NCBI GenBank assembly: GCA_017548485.1
Contig: JAFYZY010000061.1
Span: forward strand, 1-41,304
DNA from: Oscillospiraceae bacterium
Lineage (GTDB): Bacteria; Bacillota; Clostridia; Oscillospirales; Ruminococcaceae
Direction: 5' to 3'
DNA: 41,304 nt
The number at the start of each line of letters is the position of its first letter. Position 1 is the first letter of the stretch. Below, one piece after another: positions 24,846-32,878 of this stretch. The notes below the pieces were generated by a model. The model saw only the letters and a list, made by a program, of their open reading frames with translations. It ran no database searches and was not told where the DNA came from. Position numbers and translations under genes: made by a program.

Positions 24846-25370
24846 ATGAAGTATCTTATCGTTGTCGACATGCAGAACGATTTCATCGACGGAGCGCTCG
24901 GAACGGATGAAGCCCAGGAGATCCTTCCCGCTGTGGCGGAGAAGATCCGCGGATTTGACGGGACAGTGATCTATACCAGAGATACACATACCCGGGACTA
25001 CATGGACACGCAGGAAGGCGCAAATCTCCCCGTCATCCACTGCGTCAAGGGCGAAGAAGGCTGGAAACTTCCTGATGTTCTGAACGACCTCAGGCTCGAG
25101 ATGGACAGCGCCGTTTTCGACAAGCCCACCTTCGGAAGCGTGGAACTGGGGAAATATATGCTTGATCTGTATGAGAAGGGCGAAGTCGAGAGCATAGAGC
25201 TCATCGGCGTCTGTACGGACATATGCGTGATATCCAACGCGCTGCTGCTCAAGGCGTTCATGCCGGAAGTTCCGATCTCAGTGGATCAGTCATGCTGCGC
25301 AGGGACCACCGTGCAGAACCACGACAACGCTCTGGCCGCGATGAAGATGTGCCAGATATCCGTTCATTAA
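24846..25370 (+). CDS. Isochorismatase-superfamily cysteine hydrolase, nicotinamidase-like
   Basis: A 174-residue cysteine hydrolase. The catalytic triad of nicotinamidases is visible: Asp8 (VVDMQNDF), Lys93 (FDKPTFGS) and Cys127 (GVCTDICV). The probable metal ligands Asp46, His48 (RDTH) and His65 (IHCVKG) are also present. Nicotinamidases convert nicotinamide to nicotinate for NAD salvage. The metal site favours that activity over plain isochorismatase, but related enzymes use other amides. The ATG at 24846 (MKYLIVVDMQ) follows AAGGAG; an in-frame ATG 14 codons earlier lacks a site. It lies 56 bases after murC and 24 bases before the HerA-like gene. Confidence 0.85.
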   Translation: MKYLIVVDMQNDFIDGALGTDEAQEILPAVAEKIRGFDGTVIYTRDTHTRDYMDTQEGANLPVIHCVKGEEGWKLPDVLNDLRLEMDSAVFDKPTFGSVELGKYMLDLYEKGEVESIELIGVCTDICVISNALLLKAFMPEVPISVDQSCCAGTTVQNHDNALAAMKMCQISVH

Positions 25371-25394
25371 TGCTTTTCTGATCGGAGGACTGCG

Positions 25395-26885
25395 ATGTAT
25401 ATTAACGGAACCAACTCCATATATATGGGACTTGCGGAAGGAGAGAGAGTATGCCTTCCCCTCAACATGGCCAACCGCCACGGGCTCATCTCAGGCGCCA
25501 GCGGAACCGGAAAGACCGTAACGATGAAGGTCATGACGGAATCCTTCTCCGACGCCGGGGTGCCCGTATTCCTCTGCGACATAAAAGGCGATGTCTCCGG
25601 GCTCGTAACTCCCGGTGAACAGACCGACGGCATGGAGAAAAGGATCGACAAATTCGGCCTCAGAGACTGTTTCACCTACAGATCCTATCCCGTGACGTTC
25701 TGGGACGTTTACGGTGAGACCGGACATCCGGTGCGCACCACCGTATCAGAGATGGGACCGGATCTTCTCGCCAGGATCCTGGGCCTTACGGAGGCCCAGC
25801 AGGCAGCCCTGAACGTGGTGTTCAAGATTGCGGACGACCGCGGTCTCATCCTGACCGACCTCAAGGATCTCAGGGCAGTGATAGGCTATGTGAACCAGCA
25901 CAAAGCCGACTACGCCTCCACATACGGCAATCTCGCCACAGTCACGCTTAACACGATCATCAGATCACTGCTTCCCCTGGAATCACAGGGAGGCGACCTG
26001 TTCTTCGGCGAACCGGCCCTGGATATCAACGACTGGATCAGGACTGACAGCGAAGGTCACGGAATGATCAACCTTCTGGACTGCACCAAGCTCTCACTCA
26101 ACCCCGTGCTGTACTCGACCATGCTCCTGTGGATGATGGCTGACCTGTACGAAAAACTGCCGGAGGTGGGAGATCCAGAAAAGCCCAGACTCGTTTTCTT
26201 CTTCGATGAAGCGCATATGCTGTTCACCGACACTCCCAAAGTGCTCGTCCAGAGGATCGAGCAGGTCGTGCGTCTCATACGCTCGAAGGGAGTCGGCATT
26301 TATTTCGTCACCCAGAGCCCTTCCGATATCCCCGGCATCGTCCTCGCACAGCTCAGCAACCGCGTGCAGCATGCTCTGAGAGCCTATACGCCGGCAGAGC
26401 AGAAAGCCGTGAGGGCCGCCGCATCCACCATGCGTCAGAATCCCGCCTTCAATGCCGAGAAGAGGATCTCCGAGCTCGGAGTGGGCGAAGCCCTCATCTC
26501 TTTCCTGGATGAGAAGGGCGTTCCCGACATAGTCAGAGACGCCTCCGTGATCTGCCCGCAGAGCCTTATGGCGCCTGCGTCAAAGGAAGACATAGACATC
26601 TGCTTCGCGAAAGACGGAATGTCAAAGTACGATCAGGCCGTGGACAACCAGTCCGCGTTCGAGGATCTGAACTACATGAGCGAGATCGAAGCGCAGAAGG
26701 CTGCCCTTGAGGCGGAGAAGGCCAAGCTTGAGAAGGAAAAAGCCGAACTCGAGAAGAAGAAACAGAAAGAGGACGCCGCCGCAAAGAAGAAGACCGAGAG
26801 GCGCATCGCTCAGATCGAGCGTCAGATCATCAATACCGGGTTCAGCATACTCAGAAGGGGTCTGCTCAAGATCTGGAAGAAATGA
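25395..26885 (+). CDS. HerA-type ATPase, DUF853 family
   Basis: A 496-residue hexameric-ATPase-type protein of the DUF853 family (E. coli YjgR-like). Landmarks are Walker A GASGTGKT (34-41), Walker B FFFDEAH (268-274), then a VTQSPSDIPGIVL sensor segment and an arginine-rich finger region. The final 70 residues (about 420-486) are a highly charged Lys/Glu/Ala coiled coil, which in related proteins is a likely oligomerisation or partner-binding region. HerA proteins pump DNA in repair and in several defence systems, but DUF853 proteins have no settled function. No nuclease gene is adjacent. It is the last gene of the murC run and is followed by a good terminator. Confidence 0.87.
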   Translation: MYINGTNSIYMGLAEGERVCLPLNMANRHGLISGASGTGKTVTMKVMTESFSDAGVPVFLCDIKGDVSGLVTPGEQTDGMEKRIDKFGLRDCFTYRSYPVTFWDVYGETGHPVRTTVSEMGPDLLARILGLTEAQQAALNVVFKIADDRGLILTDLKDLRAVIGYVNQHKADYASTYGNLATVTLNTIIRSLLPLESQGGDLFFGEPALDINDWIRTDSEGHGMINLLDCTKLSLNPVLYSTMLLWMMADLYEKLPEVGDPEKPRLVFFFDEAHMLFTDTPKVLVQRIEQVVRLIRSKGVGIYFVTQSPSDIPGIVLAQLSNRVQHALRAYTPAEQKAVRAAASTMRQNPAFNAEKRISELGVGEALISFLDEKGVPDIVRDASVICPQSLMAPASKEDIDICFAKDGMSKYDQAVDNQSAFEDLNYMSEIEAQKAALEAEKAKLEKEKAELEKKKQKEDAAAKKKTERRIAQIERQIINTGFSILRRGLLKIWKK

Positions 26886-26906
26886 CCTTCCGAGTGTATA
26901 CAGCAC

Positions 26907-26935
26907 AAAAAGACCGGCGCGCAGCCGGTCTTTTC
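26907..26935. terminator. Bidirectional terminator between HerA-like gene and acpS
   Basis: AAAAGACCGGC-GCGCA-GCCGGTCTTTT forms an 11-bp perfect stem between convergent genes. T runs follow on both strands. Confidence 0.92.
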
Positions 26936-26953
26936 TCCTGTCTTTGACAGTTC

Positions 26954-27313
26954 TCAATCGGTCTCCAGCACAGTGAACACCGTGACCAGATCGCCTTCAT
27001 CCGTAACGGAGACATGTGCCTTAAGCGCTTTCTCTTTGACTATGCTTTCGGCTCTTCCGCTGAAAACATAATAAGGCTTGCCCAGGTCATCCCTGAACAG
27101 TTCAACTTCCCTCATGGAGAAGCCTCTTACTCCGGTCCCCAGCGCCTTTGAGAATGCCTCTTTTGCTGCAAAACCGGCCGCAAGCTTCTCCGGCTTGTCG
27201 GCATACAGTTCCGCCTCTTTCCCGGAGAACACTTTTCTGAGAAACGATTCTTTTGAACATGCCTTGCTCACTCTGGATATCTCGGTCATGTCCACGCCTA
27301 TCCCGTAGATCAT
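26954..27313 (-). CDS. acpS: Holo-[acyl-carrier-protein] synthase
   Basis: A 119-residue phosphopantetheinyl transferase that moves the 4'-phosphopantetheine arm from coenzyme A to apo-ACP for fatty acid synthesis. The magnesium and CoA motifs GIGVDMTEI (Asp8) and FAAKEAFSKALGTG are complete, and the length is normal. It overlaps the upstream nitroreductase gene by four bases (ATGA), so it is translated by coupling and has no promoter of its own. Pairing with a nitroreductase rather than with alr or nnrD is unusual but probably incidental. Confidence 0.96.
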   Translation of the reverse strand: MIYGIGVDMTEISRVSKACSKESFLRKVFSGKEAELYADKPEKLAAGFAAKEAFSKALGTGVRGFSMREVELFRDDLGKPYYVFSGRAESIVKEKALKAHVSVTDEGDLVTVFTVLETD

Positions 27314-27864
27314 CTGATGTAGTTCACCTTGCTGTAGTCTCTGGGTTTCGCATCCGGAGCCTCGTCGGGCGTTCCTACCGCGATACCGTAAAGCAGGTCA
27401 TATCCGTCCGGGATGCCCAGTTCGTCGATGAACTCCTTCCCTCCGGCTTTCATGAACCTGATTATTCCTCCCAGATAGCAGCTGCCCAGTCCCAGCGACT
27501 CCGCCGCCAGAACAATGTGCTCAGCCAGGAAGCAGGCGTTGACATCGGATCCCTTCGCTGAGATGAAAAGCACCGTCGGAGCCCCGAAGGACACGCTGGC
27601 CCCGGAACCGGTGAACCTGTCCTTTATCTCCTGCGGCAGATCCTTGTCGGCAAGTATGTTCTGCCTGTTGGCTTCTGACAGTCTGCCGAGATAATCCTGC
27701 GACTGAACCACAGTCACGTGCCAGTTCTGGCTGTTTCCCCCGCTCGGTGCGAGAAAGCCGCACTCCAGCAGGGTCTGAAGCTGTTCTTCCGTCAGCTGCT
27801 CGCTTTTGTATTTCCTTATGCTTCTCCTGTCGCGTATGATCCTGGTCAGTTCGTTGTCGATCAT
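27310..27864 (-). CDS. Nitroreductase-family flavoprotein
   Basis: A 184-residue FMN-dependent nitroreductase. Landmarks are RRSIRKYKSEQLTEEQL (about 11-27), the FMN-binding APSGGNSQNWHVTVVQS, and ESLGLGSCYLGGI near the C-terminus. Such enzymes reduce nitro groups, quinones or flavins with NAD(P)H; the physiological substrate is unknown. The start is the ATG at 27864, nine bases after AGGAGG. An in-frame ATG further up at 27915 has no site. It is co-transcribed with acpS. Confidence 0.88.
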   Translation of the reverse strand: MIDNELTRIIRDRRSIRKYKSEQLTEEQLQTLLECGFLAPSGGNSQNWHVTVVQSQDYLGRLSEANRQNILADKDLPQEIKDRFTGSGASVSFGAPTVLFISAKGSDVNACFLAEHIVLAAESLGLGSCYLGGIIRFMKAGGKEFIDELGIPDGYDLLYGIAVGTPDEAPDAKPRDYSKVNYIR

Positions 27865-27944
27865 GAAACATGTCCTCCTCTTCGTTTCTGTCATAATAAT
27901 ACCATCAATAGTCAAAAAGGTAATAGCAGGAAACGGTCGGTCCC

Positions 27945-27973
27945 TTGCCTGACGGCTGTTTCCGTGTTATGAT
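27945..27973 (+). promoter_or_regulatory. Promoter of the pheST T-box transcript
   Basis: TTGCCT (27945-27950) and TATGAT (27968-27973) are 17 bases apart. The expected start near 27980 falls just before the T-box leader. Confidence 0.65.
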
Positions 27974-27984
27974 TAGTTACCGGA

Positions 27985-28227
27985 AACAAACGCAATGATC
28001 AGGATCCAGTAAGCGCAGGACCTTTGCACAGAGACGCGTGCACAGCTGAGAGCATGCGAAATCAGATGCGCTGAATTTCACCTGTGAGCGGCTCCCTGAA
28101 CGGAAAGTAGGGGCAGACGGAGGTGTCCGTTAAAGCACAGAAGAGTGTCGGCTCTTCAAAGGTCGGAATACGGGTGGTACCGCGAAGTTTTATGCTTCGT
28201 CCCGTTTGAGGGACGGGCTTTTTTATT
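27985..28227 (+). promoter_or_regulatory. T-box riboswitch (phenylalanine) before pheS
   Basis: The leader contains the invariant T-box sequence GGGTGGTACCGCG (28172-28184), whose TGGT bulge pairs with the acceptor end of uncharged tRNA. It is followed by a CGTCCC/GGGACG terminator stem and TTTTTT (28198-28226). The upstream half forms the long stem I with AGAGA, and the likely specifier UUC lies in GAATTTCACC near 28073, matching tRNA-Phe and the downstream genes. Uncharged tRNA-Phe should favour the antiterminator and switch on pheST. Confidence 0.93.
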
Positions 28228-28257
28228 TGCAAATCATTTTGATCAGAGGGATAGAAA

Positions 28258-29283
28258 ATGGCAATCAAAGAAACACTGGACAGGATCCGTGAAGAGGCTC
28301 TGTCGGCCATCAAGGCCGCGGACGCCGAATCCGCGATCGAGGATCTCCGCGTCAGGTATCTCGGAAAGAAAGGTGAACTGACAGCGATCCTCAAACAGAT
28401 GGGAACTCTTCCCGCGGAAGAGCGCCCTCTAATGGGTCAGCTTTCCAATGACGTCAGGAAGGATATCGAAGCTCTTATCGCGGAGCGTTCCTCCGAACTC
28501 AGGCAGAAGGCTCAGGAACTCAGATTCAGGGCAGAAGCGCTGGACGTGACGCTGCCCGGCACGGATCCTCACATCGGATCCCGTCATCCTCTTGAAACGG
28601 TCCTGGATGATATCAAGGAGATCTTCCTCGGCATGGGCTTCAATGTCGCGGAAGGTCCTGAAGTCGAATTCGACCACTACTGCTTCGAGATGCTGAATAT
28701 GCCCAAGCATCATCCGGCCCGCGATACGCAGGACACTTTCTATATCAATGACAATGTGCTGCTGCGCACCCAGACATCCTCCGTACAGATCAGGACCATG
28801 CTGGCGCAGAAACCTCCTATCCGCATAATCTCCCCCGGCCGCGTATACAGAGTAGACACCGTCGACGCCACGCATTCCCCGATCTTCCATCAGATAGAAG
28901 GACTCGTCGTTGACAAAGGCATCACCATGGCCGACCTCAAGGGAACGCTTGCCGAATTCATCCGCAAGCTCTACGGCGCCGACATCAAGGTCAGGTTCCG
29001 TCCTCACCACTTCCCCTACACTGAGCCGTCCGCCGAGATGGATATGGAATGCTTCCGCTGTCACGGAGAAGGATGTTCTCTGTGCAAAGGAGAAGGTTAC
29101 ATAGAGATCCTCGGATGCGGGATGGTCCGCCCCGAGGTCCTTGAAGGATGCGGCATCGACTCCTCCGTCTACTCCGGCTTTGCGTTCGGCGTAGGCGCCG
29201 ACAGGATCACCATGATGCGCTACGGGATCAACGATCTGCGTGTACTGTTCGAGAACGATATGCGCTTCCTGCAGCAACTATAA
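28258..29283 (+). CDS. pheS: Phenylalanine-tRNA ligase alpha subunit
   Basis: A 341-residue class II synthetase subunit that charges tRNA-Phe as an (alpha-beta)2 enzyme. An N-terminal coiled-coil arm (about 1-90) precedes the catalytic core with the motif 2 region (GRVYRVDTVDATHSPIFHQIEG). The cysteine-containing insertion CFRCHGEGCSLCKGEG, normal in this family, and motif 3 (GFAFGVGADRITMMRYG) follow. AGAGGG precedes the ATG. It is regulated by the phenylalanine T-box immediately upstream, and pheT follows after 15 bases. Confidence 0.97.
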   Translation: MAIKETLDRIREEALSAIKAADAESAIEDLRVRYLGKKGELTAILKQMGTLPAEERPLMGQLSNDVRKDIEALIAERSSELRQKAQELRFRAEALDVTLPGTDPHIGSRHPLETVLDDIKEIFLGMGFNVAEGPEVEFDHYCFEMLNMPKHHPARDTQDTFYINDNVLLRTQTSSVQIRTMLAQKPPIRIISPGRVYRVDTVDATHSPIFHQIEGLVVDKGITMADLKGTLAEFIRKLYGADIKVRFRPHHFPYTEPSAEMDMECFRCHGEGCSLCKGEGYIEILGCGMVRPEVLEGCGIDSSVYSGFAFGVGADRITMMRYGINDLRVLFENDMRFLQQL

Positions 29284-29298
29284 GGAGGAAATGAAAGA

Positions 29299-31680
29299 AT
29301 GAACGCTCCTGTTTCCTGGATAAAAGAATATACGGATCTGGAAGGCATCTCCGTCAAGGAGCTCTGCGACGCGCTCACTATGTCCGGCAGCAAAGTCGAA
29401 CGCTGGACCTGTGAGGCTGATGAGATCAAGAATGTTGTAGTAGGTGAAGTCCTCGAGATGCACAGACACCCGGACTCCGACCATCTGTGGGTCTGCAGCG
29501 TAAACTGCGGCGGCGATAAGCCGATACAGATCGTCACCGGTGCCCAGAACGTCAGCACCGGGGACAAAGTCCCCTGCGCTCTCGACGGCGCGCTCCTTCC
29601 CGGAGGGAAGACCATCAGCAGCGGAAAGCTCCGCGGCGAGGTCAGCGACGGTATGATGTGCTCTCTTGGGGAGCTCGGACTTACTGTTCATGATTTCCCG
29701 GACTGCATCGAGGACGGTATCGCGATCCTTGATCCGTCCGCTGAGCCGGGCAGTGATGTCTGCGGTGTCCTGGGTCTTGATGATACGAGCATCGAGTTCG
29801 AGATCACCTCCAACAGACCGGACTGCATGTGTGTTTCCGGCCTCGGCCGCGAGGCCGCTGCCACTTTCCGCAAACCGTTCCGTTTCCCCGAACCGCAGAT
29901 CAGGCATGCTTCCGGTTCCATAGAGGGAATGCTCAGTGTTAAGAACGAAACTCCCGAGAACTGTCTCAGATATACCGCGGCCATCGTAAAGAACGTCAGG
30001 GTAAAACCCTCCCCCATGTGGATGAGGCAGCGGCTCAGGCTCTGCGGCGTACGTCCCATCAACAACATCGTTGACATCACGAACTACGTGATGCTGGAAT
30101 ACAACCAGCCGATGCATGCCTTTGACTACAGAAACGTCAAAGACAGCGAGATCATCATACGCCAGGCAAGAGAAGGCGAGCACATCGTCACGCTCGACGA
30201 TATCGACCGCGAACTTACGCCCGACATGATGGTCATAGCCGACAGTGAAAAACCGATCGCTGTCGCAGGCATCATGGGCGGCGAATACAGCGGAACATAT
30301 GATGATACCAACACAGTCATCTTCGAATCCGCCTGCTTCAACGCGGTAAATGTACGCTACACCGAGAAAGGTCTCGGCATGAAGACCGAGTCCTCGGTCA
30401 GATTCGAGAAAGGTCTGGATCCCGAGAACACTCTGCGCGCTCTGACCCGCGCGCTTGAACTGGTCGAGGAACTGGATGCGGGCGACGTGGTCTCCGGTTT
30501 CGTTGACATCAAAGGCAATATACCGGAGCGCAGAACGCTTCTGCTGGAGCCCGAAAAGATCAACGCTTTCCTCGGTACCGATCTTCCCGCCGAAGAGATG
30601 GTCTCCATCCTCAGGTCCCTCGAGTTCGAGGTGTCCGACGACATGACCGTCACTCCGCCTTCATTCCGCGCAGATATCCTTCTCATGAACGATATCGCGG
30701 AAGAGATCGCCAGGTTCTACGGATACAACAATGTCCCCTCGACGGTGATGACCGGCGTAGCGACTGCTCAGCTTACGGAGAGACAGCATTTCGAGAAAGA
30801 TCTGGCCATGCGTCTCGTCTCCGCCGGACTGTATGAAGTCAAGACCTACTCCTTCATGGGGACCAGGACCCTTGACCTTCTGAACGAGCCTTCTGACGGC
30901 GAACTCAGAAACGCAGTCGTCATCAGCAACCCCTTTGGGGATGACACCGCGCTTATGCGCACGACCCTGCTTCCCTCGATGCTGGAGGTGGTGTCTAGAA
31001 ACGTGAACGCCAGAGTGGCGTCCGGATCGTTCTTCGAGATCGGAGTCACCTTCCATGCGCACGAGGACACCAATGAGCTCCCCGACGAGCTTAAGGATCT
31101 GGTCATAGCAAGCTATAACTCTCTTGGATTCTACGGAGTCAAAGGTATAGTGGAGGACATCTGCAGGAACGCCAACACAGAGACTCCTGTATTCACCGCA
31201 CTGACTGACAGCCACCTTTATCACCCCGGCCGCGCCGCTTCCGTATATGTCGGAGATACCCTGATAGGGACAATGGGCGAACTGCTGCCGTCAGTCGCAG
31301 CCAACTTCAACATCAAAGAGAAAGTGACTGCAGCAGTGATATCCGTCGAGAAGCTGTTCGCCGTCAGGGGAGGCGTAAGGAGATTCACTCCTCTTCCCAA
31401 GTTCCCTGCCATGACACGCGACCTGGCGATCGTATGCGACATTTCCGTTCCCAGCGGAGCCATCGAGCGCGAGATCAGGATCGCATGTTCCGACATACTC
31501 GAATCGATCTCAGTCTTCGATGTGTACACCGGTGACAAGGTTCCCGCCGGAAAAAAGAGCATCGCTTACTCGCTGGTCCTCAGGCATAAAGACCGCACCA
31601 TGACCGATGATGAAGCAGACACAGCGATAGCGCGCAGCCTCAAGCGCCTTGAACGCATCGGCGCATCGCTCCGCAGTTAA
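29299..31680 (+). CDS. pheT: Phenylalanine-tRNA ligase beta subunit
   Basis: A 793-residue subunit of normal length. Domains in order are: an N-terminal tRNA-binding OB fold (about 40-150, VGEVLEMHRHPDSDHLWVC), a B3/B4 editing region (about 205-390) that hydrolyses Tyr-tRNA-Phe, B5 domains, a catalytically inactive synthetase-like core, and a C-terminal anticodon-binding ferredoxin fold (about 700-793, FPAMTRDLAIVCD). It starts 15 bases after pheS with AAGGAGG before the ATG. No frameshift or truncation is seen. Confidence 0.97.
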   Translation: MNAPVSWIKEYTDLEGISVKELCDALTMSGSKVERWTCEADEIKNVVVGEVLEMHRHPDSDHLWVCSVNCGGDKPIQIVTGAQNVSTGDKVPCALDGALLPGGKTISSGKLRGEVSDGMMCSLGELGLTVHDFPDCIEDGIAILDPSAEPGSDVCGVLGLDDTSIEFEITSNRPDCMCVSGLGREAAATFRKPFRFPEPQIRHASGSIEGMLSVKNETPENCLRYTAAIVKNVRVKPSPMWMRQRLRLCGVRPINNIVDITNYVMLEYNQPMHAFDYRNVKDSEIIIRQAREGEHIVTLDDIDRELTPDMMVIADSEKPIAVAGIMGGEYSGTYDDTNTVIFESACFNAVNVRYTEKGLGMKTESSVRFEKGLDPENTLRALTRALELVEELDAGDVVSGFVDIKGNIPERRTLLLEPEKINAFLGTDLPAEEMVSILRSLEFEVSDDMTVTPPSFRADILLMNDIAEEIARFYGYNNVPSTVMTGVATAQLTERQHFEKDLAMRLVSAGLYEVKTYSFMGTRTLDLLNEPSDGELRNAVVISNPFGDDTALMRTTLLPSMLEVVSRNVNARVASGSFFEIGVTFHAHEDTNELPDELKDLVIASYNSLGFYGVKGIVEDICRNANTETPVFTALTDSHLYHPGRAASVYVGDTLIGTMGELLPSVAANFNIKEKVTAAVISVEKLFAVRGGVRRFTPLPKFPAMTRDLAIVCDISVPSGAIEREIRIACSDILESISVFDVYTGDKVPAGKKSIAYSLVLRHKDRTMTDDEADTAIARSLKRLERIGASLRS

Positions 31681-31681
31681 C

Positions 31682-31710
31682 TTGCCTATTGAGAGCAAAT
31701 AGTCTATTCT
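31682..31710 (+). promoter_or_regulatory. Possible ireB promoter
   Basis: TTGCCT (31682-31687), 17 bases, TATTCT (31705-31710), directly after pheT and about 37 bases before ireB. It could give ireB T-box-independent expression. Confidence 0.45.
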
Positions 31711-31746
31711 ATTAGGTGACTGAACTATACAGAAAGGAAAACGGAC

Positions 31747-31989
31747 ATGCAGGATGCCACAATGATCTTCTCCTTTGAGGATGAAGAAGAAAAACTGATC
31801 CATGACAAGCTCGTCATGGTTTTCGACGCCCTTAAGGAAAAGGGATACAATCCTGTCAATCAGATCGTCGGATATCTTCTGACCGAAGACCCGACCTATA
31901 TCACCACGAACAGGAACGCCAGATCCGTCATGCTGACGATGGACCGCGACGATATCCTTCAGGTCCTGGTCCGCAGATTCCTTAGCTGA
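31747..31989 (+). CDS. ireB: IreB-family regulatory phosphoprotein (UPF0297)
   Basis: An 80-residue small helical protein of the IreB/UPF0297 family. In Enterococcus, IreB is phosphorylated on N-terminal threonines by the PASTA kinase IreK and affects cephalosporin tolerance. The conserved start is present (MQDATMIFSF, with Thr5 as the candidate phosphosite), as is the GYNPVNQIVGYLLTEDPTYITTNRNAR core. It is usually followed by the Holliday-junction-resolvase-like ruvX. Here the next gene, 11 bases on, is an unrelated small protein. Confidence 0.93.
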   Translation: MQDATMIFSFEDEEEKLIHDKLVMVFDALKEKGYNPVNQIVGYLLTEDPTYITTNRNARSVMLTMDRDDILQVLVRRFLS

Positions 31990-32000
31990 GGAGGAACGAA

Positions 32001-32297
32001 ATGGCAGAAGAAGTCTCCCTGACCTACAAGGGGCACCCACTGGTCAGACACGGGAATGACATATATTACGGCGCCCCCGGTGATCCGTACGTCGTTTATA
32101 TGCAGATCCTCGGAACAGAGAAAAAGAACGGGATAGATACAGCCAACAGAGTCCAGGTCATGCTTCTCTCGAATGCGGAAGGCCTGAACCTGATGGAGCG
32201 CATAGTAAGAGTAAGCGAAAAGAACAGCCTTTACAGTGCGCTTGACATCGGTTCCATCTGGTACGAAAAAGCTCTCCTTGAGAGTGCGAAGAATTGA
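32001..32297 (+). CDS. Small conserved protein of unknown function
   Basis: A 98-residue soluble protein, start supported by GAGGAACGAA before the ATG. It is of mixed alpha/beta character, without cysteines, membrane segments or recognised motifs. Features are YKGHPLVRHGNDIYYG, an acidic-hydrophobic middle (YVVYMQIL), and a C-terminal helix. I recall similar proteins in Clostridia but know no function. It is not RuvX and not a convincing DUF1292 protein, the two usual ireB partners, although it occupies their place in the operon. It is followed by a strong terminator. Confidence 0.7.
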   Translation: MAEEVSLTYKGHPLVRHGNDIYYGAPGDPYVVYMQILGTEKKNGIDTANRVQVMLLSNAEGLNLMERIVRVSEKNSLYSALDIGSIWYEKALLESAKN

Positions 32298-32332
32298 TCT
32301 GCTGTCATTCTCTAGACCCAGAAAAACAGATA

Positions 32333-32361
32333 TGCCGGGCTTCAGCGAGCCCGGCATTTTT
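32333..32361 (+). terminator. Terminator of the ireB transcript
   Basis: TGCCGGGCT-TCAGCG-AGCCCGGCA is a perfect 9-bp stem followed by TTTTT on the plus strand. Confidence 0.92.
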
Positions 32362-32370
32362 GTGTGTACG

Positions 32371-32397
32371 AAAAAGAGACTGCCTTGCGGCAGTCTC
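32371..32397 (-). terminator. Terminator of the efp transcript
   Basis: On the minus strand GAGACTGCC-GCAA-GGCAGTCTC, a 9-bp stem with a GNRA loop, is followed by TTTTT. It lies back-to-back with the terminator of the ireB transcript. Confidence 0.9.
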
Positions 32398-32414
32398 CGT
32401 CGACAGTTATATGA

Positions 32415-32876
32415 TCACTCTTCTTCGTGATGGTGATGGTGATGATGGCCGCAGTCGCAGTCCTCATCCTCGCAGTCACATTCCTGGATATCGAACTCGA
32501 TCTTCTCGCCGCAGAACGGGCATTTGACATCCCCGTTGAATATGGTGTCTTCATCGACCGAGAAGCCTTTGCCGCAGGACGGGCACTCTATGTCATAGAG
32601 ATAATCCTCGTCGTCCTCGTCTTCGTCCTCATCGTCATCCTCTTCTACTCCGAACAGAGTGTCGAGGTCATCATCGATGTCTGCGAGATGCTCATCCATT
32701 GCATCGAGATCATCATAGAGGCTGGTAAGATCCTCATCGCATTTCTTAAGGGTATGCGCCATATCATCTACCAGTTCAAGAAGCACGTCAAAGATCTTCT
32801 TCTCCTTGTCTCCGAGGGAGAGATCGCTTGCTTCTACGAGTCCTTTAAGAAAACCGACCTTTTCAAGAATATCCAT
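32415..32876 (-). CDS. CD1247-type zinc-ribbon protein with His/Cys tail
   Basis: A 153-residue protein. The N-terminal helical half (about 1-75) matches what I know of the CD1247 N-terminal domain of Clostridia. A very acidic run (79-91) links it to a zinc ribbon (Cys98, Cys101, Cys119, Cys122). The tail has four more cysteines (133, 135, 140, 142) among acidic residues, seven consecutive histidines (144-150) and three Glu. This can bind zinc or nickel at several sites. The function is unknown. The gene starts two bases after the efp stop codon, so it is co-transcribed and probably coupled to EF-P. Confidence 0.85.
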   Translation of the reverse strand: MDILEKVGFLKGLVEASDLSLGDKEKKIFDVLLELVDDMAHTLKKCDEDLTSLYDDLDAMDEHLADIDDDLDTLFGVEEDDDEDEDEDDEDYLYDIECPSCGKGFSVDEDTIFNGDVKCPFCGEKIEFDIQECDCEDEDCDCGHHHHHHHEEE

Positions 32877-32878
32877 AT

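Noticed and set aside
32425-32447. Seven consecutive histidine codons that look like an affinity tag
   Set aside because: The codons mix CAT and CAC, lie before three Glu codons and follow a natural Cys/acidic tail. No vector sequence is present, so this is a natural metal-binding tail.
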